Below, piece by piece: positions 60,598 through 64,000 of a stretch of 64,000 nucleotides of DNA; position 1 is the first letter of the stretch, and each line of letters opens with the position of its first letter. Both the position numbers and the translations under genes were made by a program. The notes beneath the pieces are model-generated. The model was not told where the DNA came from and did not search any database. It was given only the letters and a program-made list of their open reading frames with translations. The stretch is from Sphingobacterium tabacisoli (GTDB lineage: Bacteria > Bacteroidota > Bacteroidia > Sphingobacteriales > Sphingobacteriaceae), in the NCBI RefSeq assembly GCF_017908035.1, contig NZ_JAEQMU010000002.1:186001-250000 (forward strand), given 5' to 3'.

Positions 60598-61764
60598 ATG
60601 GAGGTTGTTATGGTGATTACCGGTATTTTACTTGTATTTATTCCTGCTTTGTTGGCAGTTGCTCTGGGGGCGCTGCTTATTCCCAGGATTTTATTGGTCG
60701 CTTACCGCAAGCGTTTGTTCGATCCTGTGGACGAGAGGAAGCTGCATACCTGTGTTATTCCCCGTCTAGGAGGGATATCATTTGTGCCGATACAGTGTTG
60801 TCTGTTTGCATTGACGGCGGTGCTGATATTTAAATTTGGTATTGGAGGCTGGGCTGTGCAATCCTGGGCTTTGATGTCACATTTTGCATTGTTATTCTGT
60901 GGATTATTGGTGCTTTATATTGTGGGACTAGGGGATGACCTAATAGGGATCAGTTTCAAATGGAAGTTTTTCTTTCAAGTACTCGTAGCCTGTTTTTTTC
61001 CACTGTCGGGGCTATGGATCAATGATTTTTATGGTCTGTTTTCCGTACACGGTATATCGCCATGGATCGGTATGCCACTCACTGTATTTGTGGTCGTACT
61101 AGTGATCAATGCAATCAATCTAATGGACGGATTGGATGGACTATGTGCCGGATTGGTTACGATAGGCTGTCTGGCCTTTGGCCTGTTGTTCTATTTTTCA
61201 GGAGCGTATGTGCATGCTCTTTTTGCATTTATCACTACGGGGGCTGTTGCTCCATTTTTCTATTATAATGTATTTGGAGTAGGACGTAAGGGAAGGAGAA
61301 TATTTATGGGCGATATCGGCAGTACGACGCTGGGATATGCTTTGGGTTTTCTGGCGATAAGCTATGTGATGAATAATTCCTTTATAAAGCCATTTTCTAC
61401 AAATTCTATAGCGGTTGCTTATTCTATCCTGCTATTGCCGGTTCTGGATGTTGGCCGGGTGATGTTTGTGCGTTGGAGGAGCGGTAAGCCCCTCTATTCT
61501 GCAGATCAGAACCACTTACATCATCTTTTATTGCGCCTGGGCTTACCGCGCAAAGGGGTCATGTTATTTATGTTTGCTATTAACCTATTCTATATCATAT
61601 TCAATCTATTAGCGGTTCAGGTGATGGATAATAATCTGATTTTGATATTGAATGTACTGACGTGGGGAGGCTTTTATTTCGTGTTTGAACAGGTAGAAAA
61701 AAGCCGTTTTGCAGAAAAAAGTGAAGTTGTAGTATTGAAAGCAGATATAAAAGAAACTAGATGA
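60598..61764 (+). CDS. WecA/MraY-family undecaprenyl-phosphate glycosyl-1-phosphate transferase
   Basis: Polytopic membrane enzyme, 388 residues and about ten membrane segments. It transfers a sugar-1-phosphate to undecaprenyl phosphate to start surface polysaccharide synthesis. Family motifs are complete: LHTCVIPRLGGIS, LGDDLIGISFKWKF (112-114 GDD), NAINLMDGLDGLCAG (171-185), FMGDIGSTTLGY and the cytoplasmic loop NHLHHLLLRLGL. The latter is the HxHH-type motif of WecA-like rather than MraY enzymes. First gene of the polysaccharide operon; its stop overlaps the next start (ATGA). Confidence 0.93.
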   Translation: MEVVMVITGILLVFIPALLAVALGALLIPRILLVAYRKRLFDPVDERKLHTCVIPRLGGISFVPIQCCLFALTAVLIFKFGIGGWAVQSWALMSHFALLFCGLLVLYIVGLGDDLIGISFKWKFFFQVLVACFFPLSGLWINDFYGLFSVHGISPWIGMPLTVFVVVLVINAINLMDGLDGLCAGLVTIGCLAFGLLFYFSGAYVHALFAFITTGAVAPFFYYNVFGVGRKGRRIFMGDIGSTTLGYALGFLAISYVMNNSFIKPFSTNSIAVAYSILLLPVLDVGRVMFVRWRSGKPLYSADQNHLHHLLLRLGLPRKGVMLFMFAINLFYIIFNLLAVQVMDNNLILILNVLTWGGFYFVFEQVEKSRFAEKSEVVVLKADIKETR

Positions 61765-62729
61765 AGATAGCAATAATTGGAGGTTCAGGGTTTATTGGTA
61801 CAAATGTAATTCGATTGCTGAAAGGCATGAAAGACTACGAGGTATTAAATGTAGACAAAAGACAGAGTACGGCTTTTACCGGGATAACCCGGATAGCGGA
61901 TGTGCTGGATAGAGAGGCGATGGCGAAAGAGCTGAAAGGGGTCGACGTGGTAGTGTTACTGGCCGCCGAACATCAGGATAATGTACAGCCTATCTCGCTG
62001 TATTATGATGTGAATGTAGAGGGGATGCGTAATGTACTGTACGCTATGGATCAAAATGCCATAAAGCGCCTGGTGTTTACGAGTTCGGTGGCGATCTATG
62101 GGCTGGATAAAGACAATCCTGATGAGTTTTTTCCTGCAGACCCTTTTAACCATTATGGTAAAAGTAAGTGGGAAGCAGAATTGCTGATGCAGGATTGGTT
62201 TAAACAACACGGAGATTGGAATATTAGTATCATACGGCCGACTGTTGTTTTTGGAGAGGGAAACCGGGGAAATGTGTTTAACCTACTAAACCAGATCGCT
62301 TCTTCCCGTTTCATGATGATCGGTAAAGGGCAAAATCAAAAATCGATGTCGTATGTCGGTAATGTTGTCGCATTTATTTTTTTCCTAATAGAAAACAATT
62401 TTAAAGGGTACAGTGTTTATAATTATGTGGACAAACCTGATTTTACTACCAATGATATTGTTTACAACACAGGGAAGGTATTAAATAAACCGATTTCAAA
62501 CGTGCGTATCCCATATTGGGTCGGCATGTTGGGAGGCTATGCCTTTGATATCCTTGCATTTGTAACGCGTAAAAAATTTGCCGTTAGTTCGGTTCGTGTG
62601 CGGAAGTTCTGCGCAGTGACGAAGTATGATGCAACAAAAGTTGGAGCGTCTGGCTTTGTTGCACCTTTTACTATGGAAGAAGGACTGAAGCGGACTTTGG
62701 TAGCGGAGTTTGTCGTGAAAGAAGGATAA
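61761..62729 (+). CDS. NAD-dependent epimerase/dehydratase family protein
   Basis: Extended short-chain dehydrogenase, 322 residues, acting on a nucleotide sugar. The N-terminal NAD site is IIGGSGFIGTNVIRLL (Gly-x-x-Gly-x-x-Gly). The catalytic Ser/Tyr-x-x-x-Lys is in FTSSVAIYGL and HYGKSKWEAELL, and the substrate part has IIRPTVVFGEGNRGN. The specific reaction (epimerase, dehydratase or reductase) cannot be told. It overlaps the preceding gene by four bases and the next by one (TAATG), so the three genes are translationally coupled. Confidence 0.92.
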   Translation: MKIAIIGGSGFIGTNVIRLLKGMKDYEVLNVDKRQSTAFTGITRIADVLDREAMAKELKGVDVVVLLAAEHQDNVQPISLYYDVNVEGMRNVLYAMDQNAIKRLVFTSSVAIYGLDKDNPDEFFPADPFNHYGKSKWEAELLMQDWFKQHGDWNISIIRPTVVFGEGNRGNVFNLLNQIASSRFMMIGKGQNQKSMSYVGNVVAFIFFLIENNFKGYSVYNYVDKPDFTTNDIVYNTGKVLNKPISNVRIPYWVGMLGGYAFDILAFVTRKKFAVSSVRVRKFCAVTKYDATKVGASGFVAPFTMEEGLKRTLVAEFVVKEG

Positions 62730-64000
62730 TGTTGAAAGCTGAAGATAAAAAAATAGCAAAAAATTCTCTAGCACTGTATTTACAGATGTTTTTTGGAATG
62801 CTCGTGGGGTTTTATACCTCGCGTGTGGTGCTGGATGTGTTGGGAATAGATGATTTTGGACTCTATAATGTTGTTGGGGGAGTGGTAGCTATGTTTACGA
62901 TACTGAATTCAGCAATGTCATCCTCGTCAAGTCGTTTTTTGACCTATGAATTGGGAACTCATGACAAAGAGCGACTTAAGCAGGTGTTTGGAGTAACGAT
63001 GTTTATTCATTTAGGAATTGCCTTAATTATTGCAGTGTTGGCTGTTCCAATCGGTCTATGGTTTATGAAGACGAAGATGCAGATAGATATGGGAAGAATG
63101 TATGCTGCAGAACTGGTTTTTTATGCAAGTGTTTTAAGTACTTGTCTTACGGTAGTGATGGTCCCATTTCAGGCTACTATTATAGCCCATGAAAAAATGA
63201 GCATATATGTTTATTTCTCGATGGTGGATTTACTGGCTAAGCTAGGTATTGTGATAATACTTCCTTCTGTAGCAGGAGACAAGTTGGTCGTTTATGCGTT
63301 TATGTTACTCGGATTGCATTTTATAATGCAGTTTTCTTACATAGTCTACTGCCGGAGACATTTTGTAGAGACCAGAGGTAGGCTAAGTTTGGATAAAGGG
63401 CTGATGAAAGAGATGTCTTCTTTTGCCGGTTGGAGCTTATTTGGGGATTCTGCTGTGTTGATGATGACTCAAGGGGTTAATATTCTTTTAAACGTTTTTT
63501 TTGGAGCGGGAGTCAATGCTGCTAGAGGGATCGCTGTACAGGTACAATCTGTTTTGGCGCGATTTGTTGGAGGTTTTCAGACTGCATTAAATCCCCAGAT
63601 AATCAAGCGGTATGCGGCTAAGGAATTGGAAGAAATGCATAGGTTGATATATGCGAGTTCCAGGTATTCGTTTTACGTTATGCTAATAGTCGTAATACCT
63701 ATATTCTTAGAATTAGACGAAGTTCTTAACTGGTGGCTTAAGCAAGTTCCTGAACATACAGCAAGTTTTTTACGTATTATGATTGTTATCTCTTTAATCG
63801 AATGCCTTGCAAACCCATTGATATTTGCGGCAAAGGCAACAGGTAAGATAAAGAAATATCAATCGATTTTAGGTGGTTTATTGTTGTTGGTAGTTCCTTT
63901 TAGTTACTGTTTTTTAGCGCTGGGCTATCCTCCCGAATCCGTTTTTATGGTTCATTTGGTAATTACACTTTTAGGGCATGTGGTTCGTGTTGTACTGATT
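62729..64000 (+). CDS. Polysaccharide flippase (Wzx/MATE-like), partial
   Basis: Translated by hand; the frame runs off the right edge after 424 codons. MLKAEDKKIAKNSLALYLQM opens it, followed by repeated membrane segments (FFGMLVGFYTSRVVL, FIHLGIALIIAVLAVPIGLW). The conserved middle has WSLFGDSAVLMMTQGVNILL and FGAGVNAARGIAVQVQS. This is the polysaccharide-exporter type of Bacteroidota, moving undecaprenyl-linked oligosaccharide to the periplasm. Start ATG overlaps the epimerase stop by one base. Third gene of the operon; the next genes, presumably glycosyltransferases, are outside. Confidence 0.92.
   Translation, partial: MLKAEDKKIAKNSLALYLQMFFGMLVGFYTSRVVLDVLGIDDFGLYNVVGGVVAMFTILNSAMSSSSSRFLTYELGTHDKERLKQVFGVTMFIHLGIALIIAVLAVPIGLWFMKTKMQIDMGRMYAAELVFYASVLSTCLTVVMVPFQATIIAHEKMSIYVYFSMVDLLAKLGIVIILPSVAGDKLVVYAFMLLGLHFIMQFSYIVYCRRHFVETRGRLSLDKGLMKEMSSFAGWSLFGDSAVLMMTQGVNILLNVFFGAGVNAARGIAVQVQSVLARFVGGFQTALNPQIIKRYAAKELEEMHRLIYASSRYSFYVMLIVVIPIFLELDEVLNWWLKQVPEHTASFLRIMIVISLIECLANPLIFAAKATGKIKKYQSILGGLLLLVVPFSYCFLALGYPPESVFMVHLVITLLGHVVRVVLI

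Overview
The window looks like chromosomal DNA of a Bacteroidota bacterium of the Sphingobacteriaceae, most likely Sphingobacterium or a close relative. The evidence is two SusC/SusD outer-membrane uptake pairs, an ECF sigma/FecR pair, TlpA-type thioredoxins, LytTR two-component systems, ORF6N/KilA-N proteins, the families DUF6266, DUF5675, DUF5106, DUF6428 and DUF6520, and at least one clear Bacteroidota-type promoter (TTTG, 19 bases, TATGTTTG). The species assignment is inference; no rRNA gene is present.

Layout. 1-10.7 kb (minus strand): sigma factor, FecR, STN-type SusC, SusD, S10 carboxypeptidase and S9 oligopeptidase, read as a self-sensing peptide-uptake and digestion locus. 10.9-13.9 kb: a DUF6428 protein without a normal start, then a short peptide gene followed 7 bases later by a large fimbrillin-like lipoprotein. 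14.2-15.4 kb: a leader ORF with eight consecutive Phe codons, just upstream of a single-chain, mitochondrial-type phenylalanyl-tRNA synthetase. 15.4-34 kb: an accessory region of single genes (methyltransferase, GNATs, DsbD-alpha, KilA-N, ORF6N, YhcG nuclease, XRE-NTF2 fusion), at least six gene fragments (two TlpA pieces, two ORF6N remnants, a zeta-toxin chimera, an integrase tail), four copies of a hairpin-plus-leader repeat and one duplicated promoter/tail module. Inside it sits an apparently intact block, 21.6-27.4 kb: LytS/LytTR regulators followed by five exported enzymes (two cupins, two alpha/beta hydrolases, one carboxymuconolactone-decarboxylase-like protein).

34.9-41.5 kb: TlpA-like, SusC, SusD, TlpA-like operon. 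41.6-46.3 kb: a DUF6520 protein, a Crp-like regulator, a 41-residue acidic peptide, an HtrB-like acyltransferase and a second LytS/LytTR pair whose kinase has a disturbed phosphoacceptor motif. 46.7-49.4 kb: a compact DUF6266, DUF6266, DUF5675 and small-membrane-protein cassette with its own promoter. 49.4-60.6 kb: a surface-protein locus with two paralogous lipoproteins and a peptide on the minus strand, a divergent peptide plus FISUMP lipoprotein, two DUF5106 thioredoxin lipoproteins and an OmpA-family barrel. tRNA-Leu(CAA) lies inside it. 60.6-64 kb: the start of a surface-polysaccharide operon (WecA-like transferase, epimerase, flippase).

Best candidates for undescribed biology: (1) three short peptides sharing an ELE-x-IAA motif, each directly upstream of a large lipoprotein, three of whose four lipoproteins share an unfamiliar C-terminal domain; (2) the poly-Phe leader in front of the organelle-type PheRS; (3) the repeat family carrying a 20-residue ORF whose two best copies differ by mostly synonymous changes. 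All protein assignments come from reading motifs by eye; no database search was run.
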